Shown here one piece after another: positions 8,565 through 18,542 of a DNA stretch of 64,000 nucleotides. The notes under the pieces were generated by a model. It had not been told where the DNA came from. It saw only the letters and a program-made list of their open reading frames with translations, and ran no database searches. This DNA is from Niallia endozanthoxylica. GTDB taxonomy: Bacteria > Bacillota > Bacilli > Bacillales > Cytobacillaceae. A program made the translations under genes and the position numbers. The DNA lies in assembly GCF_008710145.1 (NCBI RefSeq), contig NZ_VYKL01000015.1, forward strand, positions 248,001-312,000, read 5' to 3'. The stretch's first letter is position 1; each line of letters opens with the position of its first letter.

Positions 8565-9872
8565 TCACAAACTCTTCATAAAGTTCTGAATTGTTTCTAA
8601 TGCTCGTTTTGCATGTTGTTCATTTCTTTCCTGCTTCCCTCTGATTTTCACAGGTAATTCAGGAAATAGCCCAAAATTCGCATTCATTGGTTGGAAGTTT
8701 TTTGCATTTGTTGTCGTTATATAATTAGCCATACTTCCAATTGCCGTTTCAACAGGAAATCGAACCGGCTCCTGGTCATTTATCAGCCTTGCGGCGTTAA
8801 TCCCCGCGACTAATCCACTTGCAGCTGACTCAACATACCCTTCAACACCAGTCATTTGTCCTGCAAAAAACAAATCTTCACGAAGATTGAATTGATAGGT
8901 AGCCTTCAGCACTTTGGGTGAATTAATAAAGGTATTTCGATGCATGACACCATAGCGGACAATTTCAGCCTGTTCAAGTCCTGGAATTAATTGCAGCACT
9001 TCCTTCTGTGCTCCCCACTTCAAATGCGTTTGGAACCCGACAATATTATATAAAGTGCCGGCAGCGTCATCCTGGCGCAGTTGAACAACAGCATAAGGCC
9101 TTTTCCCAGTCTTTGGGTCCTCTAATCCAACTGGCTTCAATGGACCGAATAACATCGTCTTTTTTCCTCTTTGGGCCATTACCTCAATCGGCATACAGCC
9201 TTCAAAGAATATTTCTTTCTCAAATTCTTTTACAGGAGCTGTTTCAGCAGTAATTAATGCATTATAGAAACGTTCAAATTCTTCCTCAGTCATCGGACAA
9301 TTTAAATACGCGGCTTCCCCTTTATCGTATCGGGATTTCAAGTACACCTTATTCATATCAATGCTGTCTTTTTCAACGATTGGCGCAGCAGCATCATAGA
9401 AATATAAATAGTCTTCACCAGTCAATGCTTTTAATTTATCCGCAAGCGCTGAGCTTGTTAATGGACCAGTAGCTATTATTGTTACACCTTCTGGAATCTC
9501 CGTTACTTCCTCATTCATGACCATTACGTTAGGATGATTTTTCACTTTTTCTGTTACAAGCCCTGCAAACTCATGCCTATCAACAGCTAATGCTCCACCA
9601 GCCGGCACAGCACATTCGTCAGCAGAGCTGATAATAACTGAATCAAGCTGACGCATTTCTTCTTTTAAAACACCTACAGCATTAGTTAAGTTATTGGCTC
9701 TTAAGGAATTACTGCAAACTAATTCAGCAAATTTATCCGTATGATGAGCAGGTGTTTGTTTCACAGGTCTCATTTCATACAACCTGACGGATATCCCCCT
9801 TTTTGCTAACTGCCAGGCAGCTTCACTCCCAGCCAATCCAGCTCCAATCACATTTACATATCTATCTGTCAT
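8565..9872 (-). CDS. trmFO: TrmFO, folate/FAD-dependent tRNA (uracil-54) methyltransferase
   Basis: The product has 435 residues. TrmFO makes ribothymidine at position 54 of the tRNA T-loop, using methylenetetrahydrofolate as carbon donor and FADH2 as reductant. The FAD-binding [10 protein letters not shown] motif is at residues 10-19. The two conserved cysteines Cys53 (LVCSNSLR) and Cys226 (EGCMPIEV) are present. The ATG has GGAGG upstream. It is first in the group trmFO-xerC-hslV-hslU-codY, 62 bases before xerC, and was formerly called gid because of its resemblance to GidA (MnmG). Confidence 0.97.
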   Translation of the reverse strand: MTDRYVNVIGAGLAGSEAAWQLAKRGISVRLYEMRPVKQTPAHHTDKFAELVCSNSLRANNLTNAVGVLKEEMRQLDSVIISSADECAVPAGGALAVDRHEFAGLVTEKVKNHPNVMVMNEEVTEIPEGVTIIATGPLTSSALADKLKALTGEDYLYFYDAAAPIVEKDSIDMNKVYLKSRYDKGEAAYLNCPMTEEEFERFYNALITAETAPVKEFEKEIFFEGCMPIEVMAQRGKKTMLFGPLKPVGLEDPKTGKRPYAVVQLRQDDAAGTLYNIVGFQTHLKWGAQKEVLQLIPGLEQAEIVRYGVMHRNTFINSPKVLKATYQFNLREDLFFAGQMTGVEGYVESAASGLVAGINAARLINDQEPVRFPVETAIGSMANYITTTNAKNFQPMNANFGLFPELPVKIRGKQERNEQHAKRALETIQNFMKSL

Positions 9873-10049
9873 ACTAAACCTCCTATATTAAAAAACACAA
9901 TCCTCAGCATAACATAAATTTGAATCCAATCGAAAAAATTCAGATCGCTATTACTACTATCAACTGTTATATATAATAATTATCTTTTTATTTATATTCA
10001 CTTTGCATTTTACACAATATTTTCAAAAGAATAAAGTTTCATTTGATGA

Positions 10050-10079
10050 TTTATGTCGATTTTTATATAATTTTGTCAA
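10050..10079 (-). promoter_or_regulatory. Possible sigma-A promoter for trmFO
   Basis: On the minus strand a perfect -35 TTGACA (10079-10074) is followed after 18 bases by CATAAA (10055-10050). It is the best candidate in the 292-bp gap between topA and trmFO, about 170 bases before the trmFO start. The weak -10 makes it tentative. No other clear element was seen in this gap apart from the topA terminator. Confidence 0.35.
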
Positions 10080-10140
10080 TATTTTATTATATATTACTTA
10101 TTACATTGCCATACTAATAAGCCTTCTCTGTAAGCATAGA

Positions 10141-10162
10141 AAAGAGTGAGTATATCACTCAC
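10141..10162 (-). terminator. Short terminator-like hairpin after topA
   Basis: GAGTGA (10144-10149) pairs with TCACTC (10155-10160) around a five-base loop, directly after the topA stop. On the minus strand it is followed by CTTTTC, a short T run, so it is a weak intrinsic terminator. Confidence 0.5.
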
Positions 10163-10164
10163 CC

Positions 10165-12243
10165 TTAACTTTGTGGTTCTTCTTTATAATCACATTCCAC
10201 ACATTGTACCTGTACGCCCTTTTTCAGTTTCTTTTCAACCAAGAGCCCTTCACATTTAGGACATTTACGAGGTAAAGGCTTATCCCAAGACAGAAATTCA
10301 CATTCTGGAAAACGGTCACAGCCATAAAAAATTCGTTTTTTCTTACTTTTTCTTTCAATAATATTTCCTTCGTTACATTTCGGACACTTTACACCAATTT
10401 CTTTCACAATTGCTTTTGTATTCCGACAGTCAGGAAAATTACTGCAAGCCATGAATTTTCCATAGCGTCCCATTTTAAAGACCATCGGATTTCCACATTG
10501 TTCACAGTCTTCACCGGCAGGTTCATCTTTAATCTCTACCTGTTCCATCTCTTTTTCAGCAATTTTAAGTTTTTTCTCAAATCCCTGGTAAAAATCATCA
10601 ATAATTTTTACCCAGTTTATTTGCCCCTCTTCGATATTATCCAAATCTTGTTCCATTTTTGCCGTGAATTCTACATTAAGAATTTCCGGGAAAAATTCAA
10701 ACATCAGCTCTGTCACAATTTCTCCAAGCTCAGTCGGGATAAAACGCTTATTTTCAAGAGCGACATAACCCCTTTTTTGAATCGTATCCAATGTTGGCGC
10801 AAACGTAGAAGGACGGCCAATCCCAAGTTCTTCAAGTGTTTTAACTAGCCTGGCTTCCGTATAACGAGGAGGAGGCTGTGTAAAATGCTGTTTTGGATCA
10901 ATATCCTTCTTAAAGACCTCGTCACCTTCTCGTAAATCCGGCAACAAACGATCCTTCTTCTCTTCAGCATTGTCATCTGTACCTTCTACATATACCTTCA
11001 TAAATCCAGAGAACTTAATTTTTGATCCAGTCGCTCTGAATATGACGGGACCATTCTTTAAATCAACACTCATCGTATCCATAACAGCCGCTGACATTTG
11101 ACTTGCTACAAAGCGTTCCCAAATTAATTTATACAGTCTTAACTGGTCACGAGAAAGGAATTCTTTTAAGCTATTCGGCTCTCGTAACGTACTAGTCGGT
11201 CGGATGGCTTCATGGGCATCCTGAGCAGTTGAATTTTTCTTTTCCTTACGCTGTTCTTCTTGTAAAAAGGCCTTGCCATACGAACGTTCGATATACTCTG
11301 CAGCCTCTGCTTTTGCTATATCTGATATACGAGTAGAATCCGTTCTCATATATGTGATAAGACCAATCGTACCCTCACTTCCTATATCAATACCTTCATA
11401 AAGCTGCTGCGCAAGCATCATAGTCTTTCTCGCCCTGAAATTTAATTTCCTAGCGGCTTCCTGCTGTAAGGATGAAGTTGTAAACGGAGCTGCCGGGTTA
11501 CGGCGCCGTTCTTTTTTCGTAACACTTTGCACTGTAAATCGGTCTTCATTTATTTGCTTCAATACATTTTTTACGTCTTGCTCAGAAGATAACTCCACTT
11601 TTTTCTGATCAATCCCGTAAAACGATGCCTCAAAACTCTCATTCCCCTTTAAAAATTCCCCATCAATGGTCCAGTACTCTTCTGGGATAAAGGCTTTAAT
11701 TTCTTTTTCCCTGTCAATAATCAAACGAACGGCTACTGATTGAACCCTGCCTGCACTTAAACCTTTTTTTACCTTTTTCCATAACAATGGACTAATATTA
11801 TAGCCTACTAGACGGTCAAGAACTCTACGCGCCTGTTGGGCATCCACTAAATCCATATTAATCGGACGAGGATGCTTAAATGACTCTTTAATGGCATCCT
11901 TTGTAATTTCATTAAAAACAACTCGACAATCTGAGTGAACGTCTACGTTTAAACTATTCGCTAAGTGCCAAGCAATTGCTTCTCCTTCGCGATCAGGGTC
12001 GGCTGCAAGGTATACTTTTTTTGCCTTTTTTGCAGCTGTTTTTAAATCCTTTAAAATAGGACCTTTCCCTCGAATCGTAATATACTTTGGTTCAAATTGT
12101 TTTTCATAATCAATACCCATTTGACTTTTAGGTAAATCTCTAATATGTCCCATCGATGCTTTTACTTTATATTTTTTTCCTAAATACTTCTCAATCGTCT
12201 TCGCCTTTGCAGGTGATTCAACGATTACAAGAAACTCTGACAT
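10165..12243 (-). CDS. topA: DNA topoisomerase I (type IA)
   Basis: The product has 692 residues. It relaxes negative supercoils through a 5'-phosphotyrosine intermediate. The TOPRIM domain is N-terminal, with the metal-binding [13 protein letters not shown] motif near residue 82. The active tyrosine is Tyr298 in [12 protein letters not shown]. The C-terminus carries three zinc ribbons (CEQCG...CSNFPDC, CPKCNEG...CDRFPEC and CPKCEG...CVEC). The ATG has GAGGAGG upstream. It stands alone between dprA and trmFO with its own promoter and hairpin end. Confidence 0.98.
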   Translation of the reverse strand: MSEFLVIVESPAKAKTIEKYLGKKYKVKASMGHIRDLPKSQMGIDYEKQFEPKYITIRGKGPILKDLKTAAKKAKKVYLAADPDREGEAIAWHLANSLNVDVHSDCRVVFNEITKDAIKESFKHPRPINMDLVDAQQARRVLDRLVGYNISPLLWKKVKKGLSAGRVQSVAVRLIIDREKEIKAFIPEEYWTIDGEFLKGNESFEASFYGIDQKKVELSSEQDVKNVLKQINEDRFTVQSVTKKERRRNPAAPFTTSSLQQEAARKLNFRARKTMMLAQQLYEGIDIGSEGTIGLITYMRTDSTRISDIAKAEAAEYIERSYGKAFLQEEQRKEKKNSTAQDAHEAIRPTSTLREPNSLKEFLSRDQLRLYKLIWERFVASQMSAAVMDTMSVDLKNGPVIFRATGSKIKFSGFMKVYVEGTDDNAEEKKDRLLPDLREGDEVFKKDIDPKQHFTQPPPRYTEARLVKTLEELGIGRPSTFAPTLDTIQKRGYVALENKRFIPTELGEIVTELMFEFFPEILNVEFTAKMEQDLDNIEEGQINWVKIIDDFYQGFEKKLKIAEKEMEQVEIKDEPAGEDCEQCGNPMVFKMGRYGKFMACSNFPDCRNTKAIVKEIGVKCPKCNEGNIIERKSKKKRIFYGCDRFPECEFLSWDKPLPRKCPKCEGLLVEKKLKKGVQVQCVECDYKEEPQS

Positions 12244-12317
12244 TCCTAAATCCTCCTCAAGAGGGACTATATCCGCACTATTTCTATCACTATAACTGTA
12301 AACTTAAAATATTCATT

Positions 12318-12347
12318 ATTATTGTCCAAATTTATCACGTCTGTCAA
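12318..12347 (-). promoter_or_regulatory. Sigma-A promoter for topA
   Basis: A perfect -35 TTGACA (12347-12342) is followed after 18 bases by AATAAT (12323-12318, five of six). Transcription would start near 12311 and give a leader of about 70 bases to the topA ATG. Confidence 0.55.
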
Positions 12348-12403
12348 CAAAAGATGTTAAATAATTTATAATATTTCTTCTTTTATATGACTGCTCCCAA
12401 AAA

Positions 12404-12417
12404 GGAAAACGGTTTCA
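12404..12417. promoter_or_regulatory. cre-like sequence upstream of topA
   Basis: On the minus strand the sequence TGAAACCGTTTTCC differs at one position from the classical CcpA target TGWNANCGNTNWCA. It lies about 57 bases upstream of the topA -35. A CcpA role at topA would be unexpected, so this may be chance. Confidence 0.3.
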
Positions 12418-12704
12418 GGCTATAAAAATAAGTATTAAAAGTCTATTCCATTAACTTACTTATCATCCATAAACACGGATATTTTCCGACACATTTTTGT
12501 TACCTTTGATGCAATTTCTCTTCATTATAATACATTTTCAGAAATTGAGTCATGACATAACTTATGTTGCAAAATGTATAACAGATTAATAATAATTTCA
12601 ACCTTTTTATTGAATATTTAACAAAAGTAAGGGGAAAACACAATAAAAACGGTTATTTTTTCTTCATTATATTTAGAAATGAACTTTTTATTACGTATTA
12701 TAAA

Positions 12705-13559
12705 TTAGATTTCTTCCAAAATGTCCTTTGCCGTAATGACAAGTTTAGCACCTTGTTGAATCAGTTTATTTGTTCCAACAGAATATGGAGAAAGAATATG
12801 TGCGGGAACGGCAAATACATCCCTGCCTTCTTGTAGAGCGTAATCAGCAGTAATAAGCGATCCGCTTCTTTTTTTAGCCTCAACAACAAGAATACCATGG
12901 CTTATGCCTGCTATAATACGATTTCTCATTGGAAAATGCCATTTTTGAGGTGTGGAATGCGGAGGATATTCGGAAAGGACCAAATGTCTTTCCATCATAT
13001 ATTGTGCAAGCTTTGCATTTTGCTTCGGATAGATGTGTTCAAAACCGCCAGCAATCACACCAATTGTCCTTCCTCCAAAGCGAATAGCCGTTTGATGGGC
13101 TTCTGCATCTATACCGGCTGCCAAACCGCTTACAACGACAATCTCGCGTTCTATTAACTCCGGGAATAATAACTCAATGGACTTTTTACCAAATACAGTT
13201 GCCTGCCGCGAACCAACAACAGCAAGACGCCTATTCGCCGATAGTAAACTAAGGTCACCTTTCGCATATAGCACCCAAGGAGGTTGATACGTTTCTTTTA
13301 GCAAAAGAGGATATTCAGGATCAAACAAGGTAATTATACCAATATTATTTTGCTCATATTGATTAATCCTCTCTATAATATGCTGAGATTTTAAATCTTC
13401 AAGAATGGAAGCTGCTGTTTTAAGTGTGGAAAAATGGCTGCCAGAGCGAAAATCATAAAGGGAATGTAACTGTGGGTCTTTTTTGAGGATGGTGTGAATA
13501 CTATCCCAACTTGCTCCTTTGCATTGGTGAAGATGGACTAGCTTTTGTTTAAAGTTCAT
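12705..13559 (-). CDS. dprA: DprA/Smf, RecA loader in DNA uptake
   Basis: The product has 284 residues starting MNFKQKLVHLHQCKG; AAGGAGG just upstream selects this ATG. DprA coats incoming single-stranded DNA during natural transformation and loads RecA. The Rossmann-like core is visible: AVVGSRQATVFG, VSGLAAGIDAEAHQTA, then GGFEHIYPKQN, FPMRNRIIAGIS and KRSGSLITADYALQEGRDVFAVP. It follows sucD, as in B. subtilis. Its presence fits a competence-capable Bacillus, although the gene is also found widely in non-competent species. Confidence 0.96.
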   Translation of the reverse strand: MNFKQKLVHLHQCKGASWDSIHTILKKDPQLHSLYDFRSGSHFSTLKTAASILEDLKSQHIIERINQYEQNNIGIITLFDPEYPLLLKETYQPPWVLYAKGDLSLLSANRRLAVVGSRQATVFGKKSIELLFPELIEREIVVVSGLAAGIDAEAHQTAIRFGGRTIGVIAGGFEHIYPKQNAKLAQYMMERHLVLSEYPPHSTPQKWHFPMRNRIIAGISHGILVVEAKKRSGSLITADYALQEGRDVFAVPAHILSPYSVGTNKLIQQGAKLVITAKDILEEI

Positions 13560-13633
13560 GGTAGTCCTCCTTATAATCAATTAATTTTTTACTGTATACC
13601 GATGCAAATTATACATGCATCTTCAGGTAACCG

Positions 13634-13660
13634 GAAAAAGCCCCTTAATGACAAGGGACT
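13634..13660 (-). terminator. Intrinsic terminator after sucD
   Basis: AGCCCCTT (13639-13646) pairs with AAGGGACT (13653-13660) around a six-base loop, with one G-U pair. The minus strand then reads TTTTTCC. It ends the sucCD transcript, so dprA probably has its own promoter or depends on read-through. Confidence 0.8.
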
Positions 13661-13679
13661 TAATCCTATTGGTATATTA

Positions 13680-14582
13680 TTAATGTGTTTTACACTTTTC
13701 GTAAAGGCCTTTTTCCTTTAATACAGTGATTAACGTTTCACCCATTACAGAAGGAGTATCCGCCACTTTGATTCCACATTCATTCATAATACGGATTTTC
13801 TCGTCTGCAGTACCTTTTCCGCCGGAAATGATAGCACCAGCATGTCCCATACGTTTTCCTGGAGGTGCTGTACGGCCGCCAATAAAGCCGACAACCGGTT
13901 TTTTCATATTTGCTTTTACCCACTCAGCAGCTTCTTCTTCAGCAGTTCCCCCGATTTCACCAATCATGATAACTGCTTCCGTTTCAGGGTCTTCATTGAA
14001 TGCTTTTAAAACATCGATGAAGTTTGTACCGTTAACAGGGTCTCCACCAATTCCAACAGCTGTTGTTTGACCAATACCAGCCTGTGTTAATTGATGAACT
14101 GCTTCATACGTTAATGTTCCAGAACGAGAAACAACGCCTACATGGCCTTTTGTATGAATATAACCCGGCATAATACCGATTTTACATTCGTCAGCTGTAA
14201 TAACGCCCGGGCAGTTAGGACCGACTAGACGGGTTTTCTTGCCCTCCATGTAACGTTTTACTTTTACCATATCCAATACTGGAATATGTTCTGTAATACA
14301 AATCGCTAATTCTATCTCAGCATCTACTGCTTCAATAATAGCATCAGCTGCAAAAGCTGCTGGCACATAAATGACAGATGCAGTTGCGCCTGTAGCATCT
14401 ACAGCGTCTTTGACAGTATTAAAGACTGGTACTCCTTCAACCTCTTGTCCGCCTTTACCAGGTGATGTACCTCCAACAATTTTCGTACCATATTCAATCA
14501 TTTGTTTTGTATGAAAAAGGGCAGTTGAACCTGTAATCCCTTGAACAATGACTTTTGTATCTTTATTTATAAATACGCTCAC
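13680..14582 (-). CDS. sucD: Succinyl-CoA synthetase (ADP-forming) alpha subunit
   Basis: The product has 300 residues. With SucC it converts succinyl-CoA to succinate with nucleotide triphosphate formation in the TCA cycle. The CoA-binding Rossmann fold is N-terminal ([18 protein letters not shown]). The phosphorylated histidine is His247 in [19 protein letters not shown]. The start codon is GTG, with AAAGGAG upstream. It is 17 bases after sucC, so the pair is one operon. Confidence 0.98.
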   Translation of the reverse strand: MSVFINKDTKVIVQGITGSTALFHTKQMIEYGTKIVGGTSPGKGGQEVEGVPVFNTVKDAVDATGATASVIYVPAAFAADAIIEAVDAEIELAICITEHIPVLDMVKVKRYMEGKKTRLVGPNCPGVITADECKIGIMPGYIHTKGHVGVVSRSGTLTYEAVHQLTQAGIGQTTAVGIGGDPVNGTNFIDVLKAFNEDPETEAVIMIGEIGGTAEEEAAEWVKANMKKPVVGFIGGRTAPPGKRMGHAGAIISGGKGTADEKIRIMNECGIKVADTPSVMGETLITVLKEKGLYEKCKTH

Positions 14583-14599
14583 GTTTATTCTCCTTTCTA

Positions 14600-15760
14600 T
14601 TACTTCACTAGTGTAACGATTTTTTGTGCTCCGTCTGCCATTGACTCAGCAGGAACAATATTAAGACCTGATTCACGTAAAATTTGTTTTCCAAGATCTA
14701 CGTTTGTCCCTTCTAAACGTACAACAAGTGGAACTTCAAGGCTTAATTGCTTTGCAGCTTCGACAACACCCGTTGCAATAACATCACACTTCATGATTCC
14801 GCCAAAGATATTGACAAAGATACCTTTAACATTTGGATCAGAAAGGATAATTTTGAACGCTTCTGTTACCTTTTCAGCAGTGGCACCGCCCCCAACATCA
14901 AGGAAGTTTGCCGGTTCTCCGCCATAGTGATTAATAATATCCATCGTTGACATCGCAAGTCCAGCACCGTTAACCATACATCCAATGTTTCCATCAAGGG
15001 ATACATAGCTTAAATCATATTTAGATGCTTCGATTTCTTTTGGATCTTCCTCTTCAAGGTCACGATATTCAAGAATATCTTTTTGTCTATATAATGCGTT
15101 AGAATCAAAATTTAATTTTGCATCAAGTGCCATTACTTTTCCATCACCTGTTACTACAAGTGGGTTGATTTCGGCAATTGAGCAATCCTTTTCAATATAA
15201 GCATTGTACAGTCCAATCATAAACTTCACAGCCTGATTGATTAGATTATGCGGAATATTAATATTAAAAGCGATTCTGCGTGCTTGGTATGGCATTAAGC
15301 CTAGTACCGGATCGATTTCTTCTTTGAAGATTTTCTCCGGAGTCTTTTCTGCCACTTCTTCAATCTCAGTTCCGCCTTCTTCAGAAGCCATTAAAGTAAC
15401 TCTTGACGTAGCGCGGTCTAATACAAGACCAACATAGTATTCCTTCTTAATGTCACAGCCTTCTTCGATAAGTAAGCGTTTAACTTCCTTACCTTCTGGA
15501 CCTGTTTGATGTGTGACAAGTGTCTTGCCAAGAATTTCAGTTGCGTATGTACGAACCTCATCCAAATTTTTTGCGACTTTTACACCGCCGGCTTTTCCTC
15601 TTCCACCTGCGTGAATCTGTGCTTTCACTACACAAACATCTGATCCAAGTTGTTTTGCTGCTTCTACCGCTTCTTCGACAGTAAATGCAACCTTACCATT
15701 TGGAACTTCTACCCCATATTTTCTGAGGATTTCTTTCCCTTGGTACTCATGAATATTCAT
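14600..15760 (-). CDS. sucC: Succinyl-CoA synthetase (ADP-forming) beta subunit
   Basis: The product has 386 residues from [22 protein letters not shown] upstream selects this ATG over one 19 codons earlier. The N-terminal ATP-grasp domain binds the nucleotide ([18 protein letters not shown]), and the C-terminal flavodoxin-like domain contacts SucD ([19 protein letters not shown]). A promoter candidate and a cre-like palindrome lie upstream, suggesting control by carbon source. Confidence 0.98.
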   Translation of the reverse strand: MNIHEYQGKEILRKYGVEVPNGKVAFTVEEAVEAAKQLGSDVCVVKAQIHAGGRGKAGGVKVAKNLDEVRTYATEILGKTLVTHQTGPEGKEVKRLLIEEGCDIKKEYYVGLVLDRATSRVTLMASEEGGTEIEEVAEKTPEKIFKEEIDPVLGLMPYQARRIAFNINIPHNLINQAVKFMIGLYNAYIEKDCSIAEINPLVVTGDGKVMALDAKLNFDSNALYRQKDILEYRDLEEEDPKEIEASKYDLSYVSLDGNIGCMVNGAGLAMSTMDIINHYGGEPANFLDVGGGATAEKVTEAFKIILSDPNVKGIFVNIFGGIMKCDVIATGVVEAAKQLSLEVPLVVRLEGTNVDLGKQILRESGLNIVPAESMADGAQKIVTLVK

Positions 15761-15869
15761 TTCCCATCCTCCTATTAAACTATTGGAAAGCATCTGCAAT
15801 ATGCAGAACTCTTTCATTTCAACAGATTTTCACTATTGAATTTTAAAAATATACTGCGCTTTCATTTAT

Positions 15870-15897
15870 TTTATATTAAGCAAATAGAGCTTGTCTA
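15870..15897 (-). promoter_or_regulatory. Candidate sigma-A promoter for sucCD
   Basis: -35 TAGACA (15897-15892, five of six) and -10 TATAAA (15875-15870, five of six) are separated by 16 bases. The start point would be near 15863, about 100 bases before the sucC ATG. Confidence 0.5.
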
Positions 15898-15950
15898 CAA
15901 TAATGAATCAAAAATTTATTTTTTTATAAATATTCAAACATCAATCATAT

Positions 15951-15964
15951 TGTAAACGGTTGCA
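15951..15964. promoter_or_regulatory. Palindromic cre-like site (CcpA) upstream of sucC
   Basis: TGTAAACGGTTGCA fits the symmetric core TGnAAnCGnTTnCA at every fixed position. This is the target of CcpA, the carbon catabolite regulator of Firmicutes. It lies about 55 bases upstream of the promoter at 15870-15897, or overlaps the -35 of an alternative upstream promoter. Repression or activation cannot be told from position alone. Confidence 0.55.
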
Positions 15965-16074
15965 AAAATATAATATTATCCTTAAATAGCAAAAAATGTT
16001 AATTTAATTCTTTGATTTTATATAATCCCCCGTTAGCACAATAAATATTCCCTATGTATTTCTATTTACTTATG

Positions 16075-16356
16075 TTACTTTTTATTCATTAATTGATCTG
16101 CTTGATAAATGAAAGCAAATACCTCTGCAACAACCTGATAGAGCTCCTCCGGAATTTTCTCATTAATATTCAGCTTCCCTAATAATTCAACTAGAGAGGG
16201 GTCTTCCTGTATCGGAATTTGATGTTTTTTGGCTTCTTCAAGAATTTTGTCGGCCGTCAGTCCCTTACCTTTCGCCACAATAACCGGAGCAACCGCTTGC
16301 TTTTCATCATAGGTAAGGGCAACAGCTTGTTTTCTTTTTTCTAAATGTTTCATCAT
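16075..16356 (-). CDS. ylqH: FlhB C-terminal domain-like protein YlqH
   Basis: This 93-residue protein resembles the cytoplasmic C-terminal domain of the flagellar export switch protein FlhB. It has AVALTYDEKQAVAPVIVAKG near the start, then HQIPIQEDPSLVELLGKLN and IPEELYQVVAEVFAFIY. No transmembrane part is present. The NPTH autocleavage motif that precedes AVAL in true FlhB is replaced by KRKQ, so it should not self-cleave. It overlaps ylqG by four bases and is probably translated with it. Role unknown; a link to the FliK-like YlqG is likely because FliK and FlhB act together in hook-length control. Confidence 0.85.
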   Translation of the reverse strand: MMKHLEKRKQAVALTYDEKQAVAPVIVAKGKGLTADKILEEAKKHQIPIQEDPSLVELLGKLNINEKIPEELYQVVAEVFAFIYQADQLMNKK

Positions 16357-17714
16357 ATACGAATATCCACTCCTGAATAGGGACTATTAGAAAGATAGGA
16401 CGATAAAGCTTTTGTTTCGTTTTTCATTTTATACTCAGTCGGTTTTACGAAATGCACAAATGACAGCTTATAGCCGAGTGCTTGTAAATTTTCTTTTAGT
16501 ATATCAGTATAAGGTGAGGTCAATTGTTTTAAATGGTTATATTCATTTACAACAGTCAACGTAATAATGCGATTTTGCACCTGCATATCAACCATTGTGT
16601 CTTGTAATTGTTCTAGTTCTAAATAAAATAATATCCGGCAATAACTAGGATCAATTTGACCATTTTCAAGCTTTCTTCCGCTCCATTGCATAGTTAAATC
16701 AACTGGTTTTTTCCATAGTGAAAGAGGAATTTGGAATGCAAATTGTTCTATTTGCGCAAAATCCTGTGCTAGAAGCTGCAATCCTGTTATTTTATGCAGA
16801 ACAGCTTCAGCTGCTTCTCTTACAGACCCAGTCGATTCTTCTCTAATATAATTTAACAGCAGCGGCTTTAAAGCATTCTCTTTGAAACCATCATTAGAAA
16901 GGTCCTGTAAAAACCCTCCTACTTCATGCTCATACGTGTAGCCTATCCGTTGCATTAGCTCTTTAACAATCTTCACAAACGACGCAGGAGCATGAGGCGG
17001 AGCATCCGCTGTTATTTTAGATTTATCTGTTGCAGCCAATTCCGCTCCAGAATTAGAAATAGCTGCTTCATTTACTGTAGAATTCGCTAATAGCTGCTTT
17101 ACGAAAGAAGCTAATTGCTGACCGGAATGGGATAATGACTCTTTTTGCATAAGACCACTTAATCTCTCTAGAGACTCTGTCAGTGAAAAGGAATCTGTTG
17201 CCGCAAGAGTGGCCTGAAAGGTTGTTGTTGTCATAGGCAGCTGTCTTTTAATCATCTGTTTGACTGCTTCTAGACCAGCCTGAACAGATTCTGACTCTTT
17301 GAGCCAAGCAGCTGTCTGTTCAACCGTTTCTTTACTAATCGGAAGCTGTTCCTTTAGAAAGAAACGAGTAATATTTTTATTCTCCGCATTAACTGGTATT
17401 TGCAGTTCCTTTATTAATGAGGAGATAGAGTCACCTGAAGTGCCCCCGTAATCAGCTGCTGATGCAAGCACCTTCAGTCTAACCTTTCCTTCACCCGGCT
17501 GAACTTGAAACCAGTATCGTTGATTAGCTTCTAGTGAAGCCTCCAATTGGGCCACAACCTTCGCCGCCCCCACCTGCAGAGAGGCGATCCCGTTTGGAAA
17601 GAGCTTAATAATTTTTCCGTTTAATATCTGCCCTGGATGAAAAGCAGTCGTTTGGCTATCCGATATTGTTCCGTTACGATTCAATCCTGCTAATATACTG
17701 CTGATGTTATTCAT
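16353..17714 (-). CDS. ylqG: FliK-like protein YlqG (putative hook-length-control homologue)
   Basis: The product has 453 residues from MNNISSILAGLNRNG, with AAGGGTGAG upstream. No enzymatic motif or membrane segment was seen. The C-terminal 120 residues (PVDLTMQWSGRKLENGQIDP, then YCRILFYLELEQLQDTMVDM, and a later LQALGYKLSFVHF) resemble the C-terminal domain of flagellar hook-length control proteins of the FliK type. The N-terminal two thirds look variable and Ala/Ser/Thr/Gln-rich. It lies ten bases after rnhB and overlaps ylqH, far from the true flagellar operon at the left of the window. The FliK relation is inference from pattern. Confidence 0.7.
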   Translation of the reverse strand: MNNISSILAGLNRNGTISDSQTTAFHPGQILNGKIIKLFPNGIASLQVGAAKVVAQLEASLEANQRYWFQVQPGEGKVRLKVLASAADYGGTSGDSISSLIKELQIPVNAENKNITRFFLKEQLPISKETVEQTAAWLKESESVQAGLEAVKQMIKRQLPMTTTTFQATLAATDSFSLTESLERLSGLMQKESLSHSGQQLASFVKQLLANSTVNEAAISNSGAELAATDKSKITADAPPHAPASFVKIVKELMQRIGYTYEHEVGGFLQDLSNDGFKENALKPLLLNYIREESTGSVREAAEAVLHKITGLQLLAQDFAQIEQFAFQIPLSLWKKPVDLTMQWSGRKLENGQIDPSYCRILFYLELEQLQDTMVDMQVQNRIITLTVVNEYNHLKQLTSPYTDILKENLQALGYKLSFVHFVKPTEYKMKNETKALSSYLSNSPYSGVDIRI

Positions 17715-17724
17715 GCTCTCACCC

Positions 17725-18492
17725 TTATAATATATATTCCTTAATTGGTGCAAAGCTTTTCCGATGGATTGGTGTAATTCCGTAAGATTGTATAGCTTCT
17801 AAATGCTCCTTGGTCCCATAGCCTGCATGATTAGCAAAGCCGTAATCAGGGTATTGAACGTCATAATCCTTTAATATTTGGTCACGTGTTACCTTCGCCA
17901 CAATAGATGCGGCTGCAATAGAAATACTTAGTCCATCACCTTTAATAATCGATTCCTGCGGGTACCGTGTATCCAGCTTTACTGCATCAATCAAGAGAAA
18001 ATCAGGTTTTGGTTCTAGTTGAGAAATCGCCTCTAACATTGCTTTTTTCGTAGCTGCAAATATATTTATACGGTCAATTTCATCATTATTAATAATACCA
18101 ATACCAATGGCTACTGCCGTTTCTTTTATTTTCATGCAAAATTGCTCACGTTTTTTCTCATTAAGTTTTTTTGAATCATCAATACCCGGCAGATAAAAGT
18201 CAGGAGGCAGTATTACAGCAGCCGCAACAACTGGTCCAGCAAGCGGTCCACGGCCTACCTCATCAATGCCAGCAATATATTGATACCCCCCCTGCCTATA
18301 CTTATGTTCATATTCTGTCATTTTAATAAATTTCTCATGCTGTATCTTCTGATGCTCACGCACACGTTGCCACCTTTTTATAACTGTTTGAACACCTTTT
18401 CTCTCATCCTGCTGGATTTGTCTAAAGAATTCATCCTTTTCATCGTTTATTGTTACAAGCTTTTCTTCTATCTCCTTAATCGTCCATTTCAA
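17725..18492 (-). CDS. rnhB: Ribonuclease HII
   Basis: The product has 255 residues. RNase HII cuts RNA in RNA-DNA hybrids and starts removal of single ribonucleotides from DNA. The catalytic core begins GIDEVGRGPLAGPVVAAAVI (Asp and Glu ligands), with further acidic residues in GIDDSKKLNEKKR and FLLIDAVK. A 70-residue N-terminal extension precedes it, as in the Bacillus enzyme. The start is TTG (18492-18490) with AGGGGT upstream. It comes after the rbgA terminator and ten bases before ylqG. Confidence 0.96.
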   Translation of the reverse strand: MKWTIKEIEEKLVTINDEKDEFFRQIQQDERKGVQTVIKRWQRVREHQKIQHEKFIKMTEYEHKYRQGGYQYIAGIDEVGRGPLAGPVVAAAVILPPDFYLPGIDDSKKLNEKKREQFCMKIKETAVAIGIGIINNDEIDRINIFAATKKAMLEAISQLEPKPDFLLIDAVKLDTRYPQESIIKGDGLSISIAAASIVAKVTRDQILKDYDVQYPDYGFANHAGYGTKEHLEAIQSYGITPIHRKSFAPIKEYIL

Positions 18493-18542
18493 CTACATCT
18501 ACCCCTATAATCTGTTAATAGTATATATATCGGTAAAAAAAC

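Larger units (their letters stand above)
12244..12704. other. 461-bp non-coding gap between dprA and topA
   Basis: No convincing gene was seen. The gap contains the topA promoter at 12318-12347 and a cre-like sequence at 12404-12417. It also has a perfect palindrome ACATAA-C-TTATGT at 12555-12567, and a second possible minus-strand promoter near 12534-12563 (ATGACT, 18 bases, TATAAT). The latter would give a topA leader of nearly 300 bases. No clear terminator for dprA was found, so read-through from sucCD-dprA is possible. Confidence 0.5.
15761..16074. other. 314-bp gap between ylqH and sucC
   Basis: This AT-rich gap is the promoter region of sucCD and contains no gene that I can see. It has a sigma-A-like promoter at 15870-15897 and a cre-like palindrome at 15951-15964. 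A second possible promoter has -35 TTTACA overlapping the cre (15957-15952) and a -10 near 15934-15929. No strong terminator for ylqH was found. Confidence 0.55.
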
